This document shows positions 19,173 to 25,460 of a stretch of 64,000 nt of DNA, piece by piece. The stretch is from an uncultured Clostridia bacterium (lineage in GTDB: Bacteria; Bacillota; Clostridia; TANB77; CAG-508). Made by a program: the position numbers and the translations under genes. Every line of letters begins with the position of its first letter. Within the stretch, counting starts at the first letter, position 1. The stretch is from positions 33,195 through 97,194 of the forward strand of contig CAKOTF010000005.1 in NCBI GenBank assembly GCA_934120045.1, given 5' to 3'. The notes beneath the pieces are model-generated. The model did not search any database. It saw only the letters and a list, made by a program, of their open reading frames with translations, and was not told the DNA's origin.

Positions 19173-19402
19173 AAAAAAAGCAATCCCCACATTAGCCGTA
19201 AGTTGATTGAATTTTTAAGGACCTGTCTTCGACAGGTGGGTTCCTTCTTGAATACTCATGGGCTTCTTACTACTTGAAATGTAACTTTACAAATGCTAAA
19301 GTGTAAGCTTGCACGCCATACTCAAAGATTTAAGGTCCCTCTTTAAACTTGTAGGTTCTAAAAATTCTGTCTACACGCACTACGCAGGGTTTTTGCTTTG
19401 TT
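19173..19402 (-). ncRNA. ssrS: Structured RNA, probable 6S RNA
   Basis: A GC-richer, non-coding block inside the 551-bp gap 19041-19591. In minus-strand sense it begins AAAACCCTGCGTAGTGCG and includes GAACCTA near the 5' side. It then has a long imperfect rod, a distal GGAACCCACCTGTC/GACAGG hairpin, and ends GTGGGGATTGC with a T7 run. The ends pair (GCAA..CCC with GGGG.TTGC), as do internal GAATTTTT and AAAAATTC. A closed rod with a central bubble, a GAACCTA motif and a terminator fused to the closing stem resemble Firmicutes 6S RNA, which binds sigma-A holoenzyme. Conserved boxes of RNase P RNA, tmRNA and SRP RNA are absent. The remaining parts of the gap show no gene. Confidence 0.6.
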
Positions 19403-19425
19403 ATAATTATTTATTTGTTATATTT

Positions 19426-19454
19426 ATTTTAGCATATATTTTTTTCTATTGCAA
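19426..19454 (-). promoter_or_regulatory. Promoter of the structured RNA
   Basis: Minus-strand TTGCAA (19449-19454), 17-bp spacer, TAAAAT (19426-19431). A second possible -10 (TATAAC) lies closer to the RNA at about 19400-19406. Confidence 0.6.
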
Positions 19455-19591
19455 CACTTTTTTTGTTCAAATTTTTTGAATTTTATATGCTAATTTTATT
19501 ATATCTCTTTTTTTCAAATTTATACTCACTTATAATAATTTTTTCTTTGTTTTTTACTCTGGAAATTTTTTCATAAAATATACTACAATTT

Positions 19592-21154
19592 TTATTCTTT
19601 TTCAATAATTTTTATTGCACATTTTATTCCATCAATTGCTGCTGTCATAATGCCTCCAGCATATCCTGCACCTTCTCCACATGGATATAGTCCTTGAACA
19701 TTAATTGAATTCATTGTTTCTTTATCTCTCGTTATTTGTACTGGTGATGAACTTCTTGTTTCTACTCCTGTCATTATTGCATCATTATCAGCAAATCCAT
19801 GTAATTTTTTGTCTAATTCTGTTAATCCTTCTTTTAATGTATTTGAAACAAATTCTGGCAATATTTCATTCAGATTGGCAAATGTTACTCCAGGCATATA
19901 TGTTGGCTTTATTTTTCCTAAATTTGTTGTTGTTTTATTTTCGAGAAAATCTTCAACTCTTTGTATTGGTGCATTGTAGTTTTTTCCGCCTAATTCAAAT
20001 GCTTTTTTCTCTAATTCTTCTTGAAAATACATTCCATCTAATGGCGATTCTTTATAAAAATCTTCAACAGATATATTTACAAGTAATGCACTATTTGCAT
20101 TTTCTCCATCTCTTGCAAAATTACTCATTCCATTTGTTACAATTGAATTTTCTTCTGAATTTGATGCCATTACTTTTCCACCAGGGCACATACAAAATGT
20201 ATAACAAGTTCTTCCATTTGATGCATGATATACTAATTTATAATCTGCTGAGCCTAATTTTAATTTCGTTTTGTTTCCATATTGAGCCATATTTATATCT
20301 TTTTGTAAATGTTCTATTCTGACACCAATAGCAAAGTTTTTTGGTGCAATTTTTACTCCTAATTCATTCAATTTTTTAAATGTATCTCTTGCACTATGTC
20401 CAATTGCTAATATAACACTATCTGTTTCTATTTTTCTTTTTGGAGTTATTACAGATTTTATCTGATTTTTTTCTATTTCAAAATCTATAACTTCTTCTTC
20501 GAAAAAGATTTCTCCCCCTTGTTGTAATATATATTCTCTAATATTTTTTACAATCTTTACTAAATTATCTGTTCCTAAATGTGGTTTTGCAACATACATT
20601 ATTTCTTTTGGCGCACCAAATTTTACAAATTCTTCGAGTACTTTTCTTGAATATATACTTGAATTTCCAGTATTTAATTTTCCGTCTGAAAATGTTCCTG
20701 CCCCACCTTCTCCAAATTGAATGTTAGATTTAGGGTTAAATTTTCTATTATTTATAAATTCCTCGACATCTTTTACTCTATCTTCTACTCTTTTTCCTCT
20801 TTCGATTAGAATTGGATTTATTCTATTTTCAACAAAGATTAATGCAGAAAATAATCCTGCTGGTCCAGCTCCTATTATTACTGGTTGAATTTTGCTTTGC
20901 CTTTTTACTTTTATTTCTGGCATTTTATATTCTTCGATTTTTTCAAATCTTTTTTCTTTATTATTATCTTTTAGTTCAATATCTATCGTATAATTATAGA
21001 AAATATCTTCTTTTTTTCTGGCATCTATTGATTTTTTATAAATATACCATTTTTTCACATCTTCTTTTTGTAATCTATTTTTTTGTAATGCTTTTTCTAA
21101 TACTTTTTCTTCTAATAAATCTTCTCTTATTTTTATATCTTTTATTCTTATCAT
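19592..21154 (-). CDS. FAD-dependent oxidoreductase (COG2509-like)
   Basis: 520-residue flavoprotein. After an N-terminal region of about 90 residues with an RNA-binding-like fold in homologues, the Rossmann FAD motif reads PVIIGAGPAGLFSALIF. It is followed by IERG, GEGGAGTFSDGKL and, near the C-terminus, GLYPCGEGAGYAGGI, which contacts FAD. This set is characteristic of the uncharacterised FAD-dependent dehydrogenases widespread in Clostridia. The substrate is unknown. It appears monocistronic; its start has no strong Shine-Dalgarno. Confidence 0.85.
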   Translation of the reverse strand: MIRIKDIKIREDLLEEKVLEKALQKNRLQKEDVKKWYIYKKSIDARKKEDIFYNYTIDIELKDNNKEKRFEKIEEYKMPEIKVKRQSKIQPVIIGAGPAGLFSALIFVENRINPILIERGKRVEDRVKDVEEFINNRKFNPKSNIQFGEGGAGTFSDGKLNTGNSSIYSRKVLEEFVKFGAPKEIMYVAKPHLGTDNLVKIVKNIREYILQQGGEIFFEEEVIDFEIEKNQIKSVITPKRKIETDSVILAIGHSARDTFKKLNELGVKIAPKNFAIGVRIEHLQKDINMAQYGNKTKLKLGSADYKLVYHASNGRTCYTFCMCPGGKVMASNSEENSIVTNGMSNFARDGENANSALLVNISVEDFYKESPLDGMYFQEELEKKAFELGGKNYNAPIQRVEDFLENKTTTNLGKIKPTYMPGVTFANLNEILPEFVSNTLKEGLTELDKKLHGFADNDAIMTGVETRSSSPVQITRDKETMNSINVQGLYPCGEGAGYAGGIMTAAIDGIKCAIKIIEKE

Positions 21155-21238
21155 TATTTTTCTCCATTTTATACTTAATTATTTTACACTAATTAACCTC
21201 AAATGTCTATATTTTGCCAAAAATATTTTTTGTCACTT

Positions 21239-21267
21239 TTGCAAGTTATGCAAATTAGTGTTATACT
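21239..21267 (+). promoter_or_regulatory. Promoter of orphan gene 21336-21875
   Basis: TTGCAA (21239-21244), 17-bp spacer, TATACT (21262-21267). The 68-nt leader contains the hairpin ATGTC-TTT-GACAT (21277-21289) and an alternative ATTTGT/ACAAAT pairing before the Shine-Dalgarno GGAGG. Confidence 0.7.
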
Positions 21268-21335
21268 ATATATATGATGTCTTTGACATTTGTCGATTTT
21301 TTTCTGTCACAAATTTACAATTGGAGGAAAACAAC

Positions 21336-21875
21336 ATGATGATTAAAAAAGAAAATTTGGAAAAATTTATGGAAAATCTTGAATCTGCTCAGTGGATGGG
21401 ACTTGAATTAAGTTGCTGTAAATTAATCGCAGAAGCTCTTTCCTATCCCAAAGCCATTCCTAATGAATACTGGTATAGTATTGATTATAACCAGTTTGAC
21501 AATCTGTTTTATCTTACATTAAAACTTCCACAAAAAAAGTTTACTAAAAAAGAAATGCGACAAATACAAGATGAAATTGCAAAACGAATTATGGAAGAAT
21601 TAGCTAATCCGTCATACATCGAAATTTATCCTAATATCACTACTGCTGCTGCTTTCAACTACTTTTCACTTTTTCATGCCTTAGCACTTTTAAATATTCC
21701 TGAATGGAAAATTGATATTCCTACACCAGAACAAAATTTTGAATATAATCTAGCCTATGGTTTGTTCAAATTAGATGATCGTTCTAAGGAATTTGAGAAA
21801 TACGGATATTATATTTGCAACCAGCACGATTTGGCAATGAAGCATCTCAAGGGAAGAATTGACAGAAAAAAATAA
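21336..21875 (+). CDS. Hypothetical protein, 179 aa
   Basis: One of two isolated plus-strand genes in a minus-strand region. The start is the ATG at 21336 (MMIKKENLEKFMEN) behind TTGGAGGAAAAC; upstream in-frame codons lack a binding site. The product is predicted cytoplasmic and mostly helical, with many aromatic residues, Lys-rich segments and no membrane helix. I recognise no family. It has its own promoter and a strong terminator, so it is a self-contained unit. Base composition is slightly less AT-rich than its neighbours. Confidence 0.7.
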   Translation: MMIKKENLEKFMENLESAQWMGLELSCCKLIAEALSYPKAIPNEYWYSIDYNQFDNLFYLTLKLPQKKFTKKEMRQIQDEIAKRIMEELANPSYIEIYPNITTAAAFNYFSLFHALALLNIPEWKIDIPTPEQNFEYNLAYGLFKLDDRSKEFEKYGYYICNQHDLAMKHLKGRIDRKK

Positions 21876-21894
21876 ACCGTTGTAATGGTATTTA

Positions 21895-21936
21895 CAAAGA
21901 GCAAACTTGGAATCCCTGTTCTAAGTTTGCTCTTTG
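21895..21936 (+). terminator. Strong terminator
   Basis: 14-bp stem CAAAGAGCAAACTT / AAGTTTGCTCTTTG with a 14-nt loop, followed by TCTTTATAT. It lies 20 nt past the orphan gene stop. Confidence 0.85.
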
Positions 21937-21964
21937 TCTTTATATATAAAATTTTTAATGCAAA

Positions 21965-21993
21965 TTGACTTTTATGTAAATTTATGGTATTAT
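21965..21993 (+). promoter_or_regulatory. Promoter of orphan gene 22080-22442
   Basis: TTGACT (21965-21970), 17-bp spacer, TATTAT (21988-21993). Confidence 0.7.
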
Positions 21994-22003
21994 TTTATCT
22001 GTT

Positions 22004-22073
22004 AAGGTAAAGTACCTTGATTTTGTAAGTTTTTACTTACAAATGTAACACTCAATTGAGTAATACAAGGAGG
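22004..22073 (+). promoter_or_regulatory. Folded leader with possible SD sequestration
   Basis: Three palindromes in a row: AAGGTA-AAG-TACCTT (22004-22018), TTTGTAAG-6-CTTACAAA (22022-22043) and CTCAATTGAG (22051-22060). The element CCTTG at 22015-22019 can pair with AAGGTA upstream or with CAAGG at 22066-22070, which overlaps the Shine-Dalgarno AGGAGG. The two pairings are mutually exclusive, as in a translational switch. CACTCAATTG and TTGAGTAAT also match parts of the ArsR operators at 25246-25294. Confidence 0.45.
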
Positions 22074-22079
22074 AAAACT

Positions 22080-22442
22080 ATGACTCGGGATTTATTGATT
22101 ATCTTACCTGTAATTGTTTTTTCAGCATTCACTTGGAACATTTGCTTTTTAATGGATAATAAATTAGTTCTTTTCTTTTTTGAAAAAGGACATTATGTTT
22201 TCTCTACTAGCACTGGTTTGAGAGGACTTGTTATCATAAAAGCAAGTGTTGGAAAAGACACTTCTTGTAAAATTACACTTACAAACACTTACACAAAATT
22301 AATTAAACATCATTGGGTTATCAATGATAAATGCAAAAGAATTTTTATCGCCTACATTCCTTCTCAATATTTAGAAGTCGATATAGATGGAGATTTTGCA
22401 AATGATTTTGTTGTGGAATGCTTAAGCTTTAACAGGAAATAA
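22080..22442 (+). CDS. Hypothetical membrane-anchored protein, 120 aa
   Basis: The start is the ATG at 22080 (MTRDLLIILPVIVF) behind AAGGAGGAAAACT. One hydrophobic N-terminal helix (about 4-26) is followed by a small domain with predicted beta strands and three Cys residues (Cys62, Cys84, Cys113 approximately). No family recognised. It is preceded by its own promoter and folded leader and ends at a bidirectional terminator shared with the P1B ATPase gene, which is convergent. Confidence 0.65.
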   Translation: MTRDLLIILPVIVFSAFTWNICFLMDNKLVLFFFEKGHYVFSTSTGLRGLVIIKASVGKDTSCKITLTNTYTKLIKHHWVINDKCKRIFIAYIPSQYLEVDIDGDFANDFVVECLSFNRK

Positions 22443-22467
22443 TTTCGAAATCATACCTATATCCATA

Positions 22468-22499
22468 AAAAAACGCAATCAATTAAGGTTGCGTTTTTT
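22468..22499. terminator. Bidirectional terminator
   Basis: 11-bp stem AAAAAACGCAA / TTGCGTTTTTT between convergent genes. The A/T ends give a U-run in either direction. Confidence 0.85.
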
Positions 22500-22502
22500 C
22501 TA

Positions 22503-24353
22503 TTATTCAAATTTCTTTATATTTAACATTCTTAAAGCATTTATTATTGCAATAGCAGAAACTCCTACATCTGCAAAGACAGCTTCCCACATTGTAGAGG
22601 CTCCAAATGCAGTTAATACAAGAACTGCTATTTTTACAAATATTGCAAAAATAATATTTTCACGAACAATTCTCATTGTCTTTTTTGACAAGTTAATTGC
22701 TTTACTTATTTTTGAAGTTTCATCTGTCATTATAACAATATCTGCTGCTTCTATTGCCGCATCAGATCCAAGTCCACCCATTGCAACACCAATATCTGAA
22801 ATTGTTAAAACAGGTGCATCATTTATTCCGTCACCAACAAATACAAGCTTTCCTTTTTCACTCTTTTGTTTTAATAATTCTTCTACTTTTTCAACTTTTC
22901 CATCTGGTAATAATTCAGTATAAACCTTATCCATATTTAACTTTTTAGCAACATATTCTCCAACTTCTTTTTTGTCACCTGTAAGCATTACTGTTTCTTT
23001 AATATTCATTGCTTTTAATTCTCTAATTGTTTTTGAAGAATCTTGTTTTATTTTATCTGCAATTAATACATATCCTACATATTTTTTATCAATTGCAACA
23101 TATAATATTGTTCCTACTTCATCACATTTTTTAAAGTCTATTTTTTCTTCTAACATTAACTTTTCATTTCCTACTAAAATATCTTTTTCATCAATTCTAG
23201 CCCAGATTCCTTTTCCACTTAATTCTTGTGGATTTTTTATGATATTTTCGTCAATTTCTTTGTTATATGCTTTCTTTACTGATTTAGCAATTGGATGGTT
23301 TGAATAATTTTCTGCATGTGCTACAATTCTTAATAACTCATCTTTTTCAATTCCTTCTGCATAAATATCTTGAACTTCGAAAATTCCTTCTGTTAATGTT
23401 CCTGTTTTATCAAATACTACTGTTTCTGTGTTTGCTAATGCCTCTAAATAATTACTTCCTTTTATTAATATTCCCATTTTAGATGCTCCACCAATTCCAC
23501 CAAAGAAACTTAATGGTATTGATATTACTAATGCACATGGACATGATACAACCAAAAATGACAATGCTCTATATAGCCACACTGAAAATGTACTAAAATC
23601 TTTTAATATTATTGGTGGTATAAATGCTAAAAATACAGCTATTATAACTACTGTTGGAGTATAATATTTCGCAAATTTTGTAATAAAGTTTTCAGATTTT
23701 GATTTTTTACTACTTGCATTTTCTACTAAATCTAAAATCTTACTTACTGTTGATTCTCCAAATTCTTTAGTTACCCTTATTTTTAATAAACCATCTTTAT
23801 TGATACAACCACTTAGCACTTCATCTTCTGTTTTTACAACTCTTGGAACAGATTCTCCTGTCAATGCCATTGTATCTAAGCTTGATGTACCCTCAACAAC
23901 AATACCATCTAATGGTATTTTTTCTCCTGTTTTTACAATAATTATATCTCCAATTTTCACTTCATCAGGATCAACTTTTTCAATTTTTCCATCTTTCTCA
24001 ATATTTGCATAATCTTGCCTTATATCCATTAAACTTGCAATTGATTTTCTAGATTTATCAACAGCATAACTTTGAAATAATTCACCAACTTGATAAAACA
24101 ACATAACTGCAACAGCTTCTGGAAATTCGCCTATTGCAAATGCGCCTATTGTCGCAACAGCCATTAAAAAGTTTTCATCAAAAACTTTTCCTCTAAATAT
24201 ATTTCTTACAGCTTTTTTTAATATTTCAAATCCTACAACTAAATAACTTATAATAAACAATCCATTATTTATCCATTCATTTGAAAATGGAATTACTAAT
24301 GCTAATACAAATAATATTGCTGATATTATTATTTTAATTCCTCTTTTTTTCAT
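22503..24353 (-). CDS. P1B-type heavy-metal ATPase (Zn/Cd/Pb-like)
   Basis: Membrane pump that exports soft metal ions. It has 616 residues. Motifs in order: actuator TGES, transmembrane CPC (SCPCALV), phosphorylation site DKTGTLTEG, the P1B-specific HP dipeptide (NHPIAKS) and GDGINDAP. CPC with the flanking sequence fits the Zn2+/Cd2+/Pb2+ subgroup. The N-terminal metal-binding domain normally fused to CadA/ZntA is missing; a free HMA protein is encoded 45 nt upstream. Together with the CadC/ArsR repressor this forms a metal-responsive operon. Confidence 0.93.
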   Translation of the reverse strand: MKKRGIKIIISAILFVLALVIPFSNEWINNGLFIISYLVVGFEILKKAVRNIFRGKVFDENFLMAVATIGAFAIGEFPEAVAVMLFYQVGELFQSYAVDKSRKSIASLMDIRQDYANIEKDGKIEKVDPDEVKIGDIIIVKTGEKIPLDGIVVEGTSSLDTMALTGESVPRVVKTEDEVLSGCINKDGLLKIRVTKEFGESTVSKILDLVENASSKKSKSENFITKFAKYYTPTVVIIAVFLAFIPPIILKDFSTFSVWLYRALSFLVVSCPCALVISIPLSFFGGIGGASKMGILIKGSNYLEALANTETVVFDKTGTLTEGIFEVQDIYAEGIEKDELLRIVAHAENYSNHPIAKSVKKAYNKEIDENIIKNPQELSGKGIWARIDEKDILVGNEKLMLEEKIDFKKCDEVGTILYVAIDKKYVGYVLIADKIKQDSSKTIRELKAMNIKETVMLTGDKKEVGEYVAKKLNMDKVYTELLPDGKVEKVEELLKQKSEKGKLVFVGDGINDAPVLTISDIGVAMGGLGSDAAIEAADIVIMTDETSKISKAINLSKKTMRIVRENIIFAIFVKIAVLVLTAFGASTMWEAVFADVGVSAIAIINALRMLNIKKFE

Positions 24354-24398
24354 TTATCTTTTTTCCTTTCTTGAAACAAAACCAAAATTGAGAAAGAA

Positions 24399-24620
24399 TT
24401 AAATTTCCTCTATAGTACAATCAGGTTCTTCTTTTTTCACAACCTTTTTTAAATTTTTTAATACTTCATCTTTTCTATCATCTTCAATTTCCATTACCAA
24501 TTTTTCTGTCATAAAACTCAAAGATGCCTCTGTTACACCATCTATTTTTTGTATAGCTCTTTCTAATTCTGCTGCACAATTTGCACAATCAATTCCTTTT
24601 ATTTTAAATTTCACTTTCAT
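24399..24620 (-). CDS. Stand-alone HMA metal-binding protein
   Basis: 73-residue heavy-metal-associated domain of the ferredoxin-like fold. The motif GIDCANCAAELE puts metal-ligand Cys12 and Cys15 in a loop as in CopZ and ZntA N-domains. The acidic C-terminus EEPDCTIEEI adds a third Cys. It is likely a metal donor or the detached N-terminal domain of the ATPase, 45 nt downstream. It is separated from arsR by a 176-bp folded element. Confidence 0.9.
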   Translation of the reverse strand: MKVKFKIKGIDCANCAAELERAIQKIDGVTEASLSFMTEKLVMEIEDDRKDEVLKNLKKVVKKEEPDCTIEEI

Positions 24621-24669
24621 AATAATTACCTACCCTTCTTTTTATATTTATTTCAAAAATTGTACACCC

Positions 24670-24845
24670 GGATTGGAAAATAGTTGAATTTTGGCGAGCC
24701 CTGAGGCTGTTAAAGCTTTGCTTGCTACAGCCTCAGTATGTGTAACTGAAAATTTTATTTAAAAGGCAAGAGCGCATACTTAGTGTATGTAACCGCGTTT
24801 TAAATGAAATTTAACACAGCCAAAATTATAAATATTTTCCAATCC
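24670..24845. repeat. 176-bp three-way-junction element
   Basis: The outer arms 24670-24695 and 24819-24845 are near-perfect inverted repeats (GGATTGGAAAATA ... ATTTTGGC). Inside are two separate hairpins. One is CTGAGGCTGT / ACAGCCTCAG (24701-24710 and 24727-24736). The other pairs AAATTTTATTTAAAA with TTTTAAATGAAATTT (24750-24764 and 24798-24812) and encloses CATAC/GTATG. The whole folds as a cloverleaf. It starts exactly at the arsR stop codon and lies within the metal operon. It could be a MITE-like insertion or an RNA element controlling distal genes. No coding potential seen. Confidence 0.75.
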
Positions 24846-25207
24846 TATATTTTATGTTCAATATGCTCTATAGCAACTTCAAACACTTCTTTTACATGTT
24901 CATCATCAAGTGTATAAAAAACTTCTTTCCCTACTTTTCTACACTTTACAATTCCACTTCTTCTTAATGTTCCTAATTGATGTGAAATTGACGATTTACT
25001 CATACCAAGTACATTTGCTATATCACATACACACAACTCATTTTTATCTAAAGCATCTAGTATTTTAACTCTTGTTGTATCTCCTAATATGCTAAAAAAA
25101 TCTGCCATTTTATTTAATACATCTTCATCTACCATTTGTTTTTGTGTTGATTCAACTAAATCTTGATGAATTACATTACAATCACAAGCAAATTCATTCC
25201 TTGCCAT
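24845..25207 (-). CDS. ArsR/SmtB-family metal sensor (CadC-like)
   Basis: 120-residue winged-helix repressor that leaves DNA on binding metal. Recognition helix: SKSSISHQLGTLRRSG. Two potential metal sites are visible. One is the CadC-type alpha3N site: Cys8 and Cys10 plus ELCVCD (Cys59, Cys61). The other is the Zn-type alpha5 site Asp102-x-His104-x10-His115-x2-His118. Family members with both sites sense Cd/Pb/Zn. The gene is first in the operon with the HMA protein and P1B ATPase, and its promoter is overlapped by two operators. Confidence 0.92.
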   Translation of the reverse strand: MARNEFACDCNVIHQDLVESTQKQMVDEDVLNKMADFFSILGDTTRVKILDALDKNELCVCDIANVLGMSKSSISHQLGTLRRSGIVKCRKVGKEVFYTLDDEHVKEVFEVAIEHIEHKI

Positions 25208-25245
25208 ACATATCTCCTTTCCTTACTCTTTTGTAAGCAAAATAA

Positions 25246-25301
25246 TTGAGTAATTATTCAACTTTTACTATATTATAGTTGAATAATCACTCAATTGTCA
25301 A
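25246..25301 (-). promoter_or_regulatory. arsR promoter with two operators
   Basis: Minus-strand TTGACA (25296-25301), 18-bp spacer, TATAAT (25272-25277): both hexamers are perfect. Operators TTGAGTAATTATTCAA (25246-25261) and TTGAATAATCACTCAA (25279-25294) are each imperfect palindromes and together form a 17-bp inverted repeat with a 15-bp gap. One lies in the spacer and the other just past the -10, so bound ArsR would occlude polymerase. Confidence 0.85.
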
Positions 25302-25317
25302 TAATTTTTATGAATTT

Positions 25318-25460
25318 TTTAAAATAATATGAAAGATAATTCTTTCATATTATTTTAAATGCTACAATCGCTAGCCCTTTGAGTTTTTCGACATACAGTC
25401 GAAAACTCAAATCGGGCATGAACAAATCAAAGAAAAATTTTCAATTTTTCTTATTTGTTC
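25318..25460. repeat. Modular three-hairpin repeat, copy 1
   Basis: Hairpin A: 18-bp perfect stem (25318-25335 and 25342-25359). Core: 57 bp at 25361-25417, starting GCTACAATCGCTAGCCC and ending AACTCAAATCGGGC, itself a hairpin. Hairpin B: 25420-25460, closed by GAACAAAT / ATTTGTTC. The same architecture in reverse orientation occurs at 51202-51331, where the core is identical except in its apical loop. Hairpin B overlaps the last codons of the P2-type ATPase gene and may act as its terminator. Confidence 0.85.

Noticed and set aside
19173..19402. Possibility of tmRNA, RNase P RNA, SRP RNA or tracrRNA
   Set aside because: The conserved boxes of the first three are absent (no GAGGAAAGTCC-like or GGAAGGAAGC-like segments) and there is no cas gene or CRISPR array nearby.
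19705..20322. 205-codon plus-strand open frame
   Set aside because: Opposite the FAD oxidoreductase gene; nearly all Leu/Phe/His, which is typical of reverse-complement reading.
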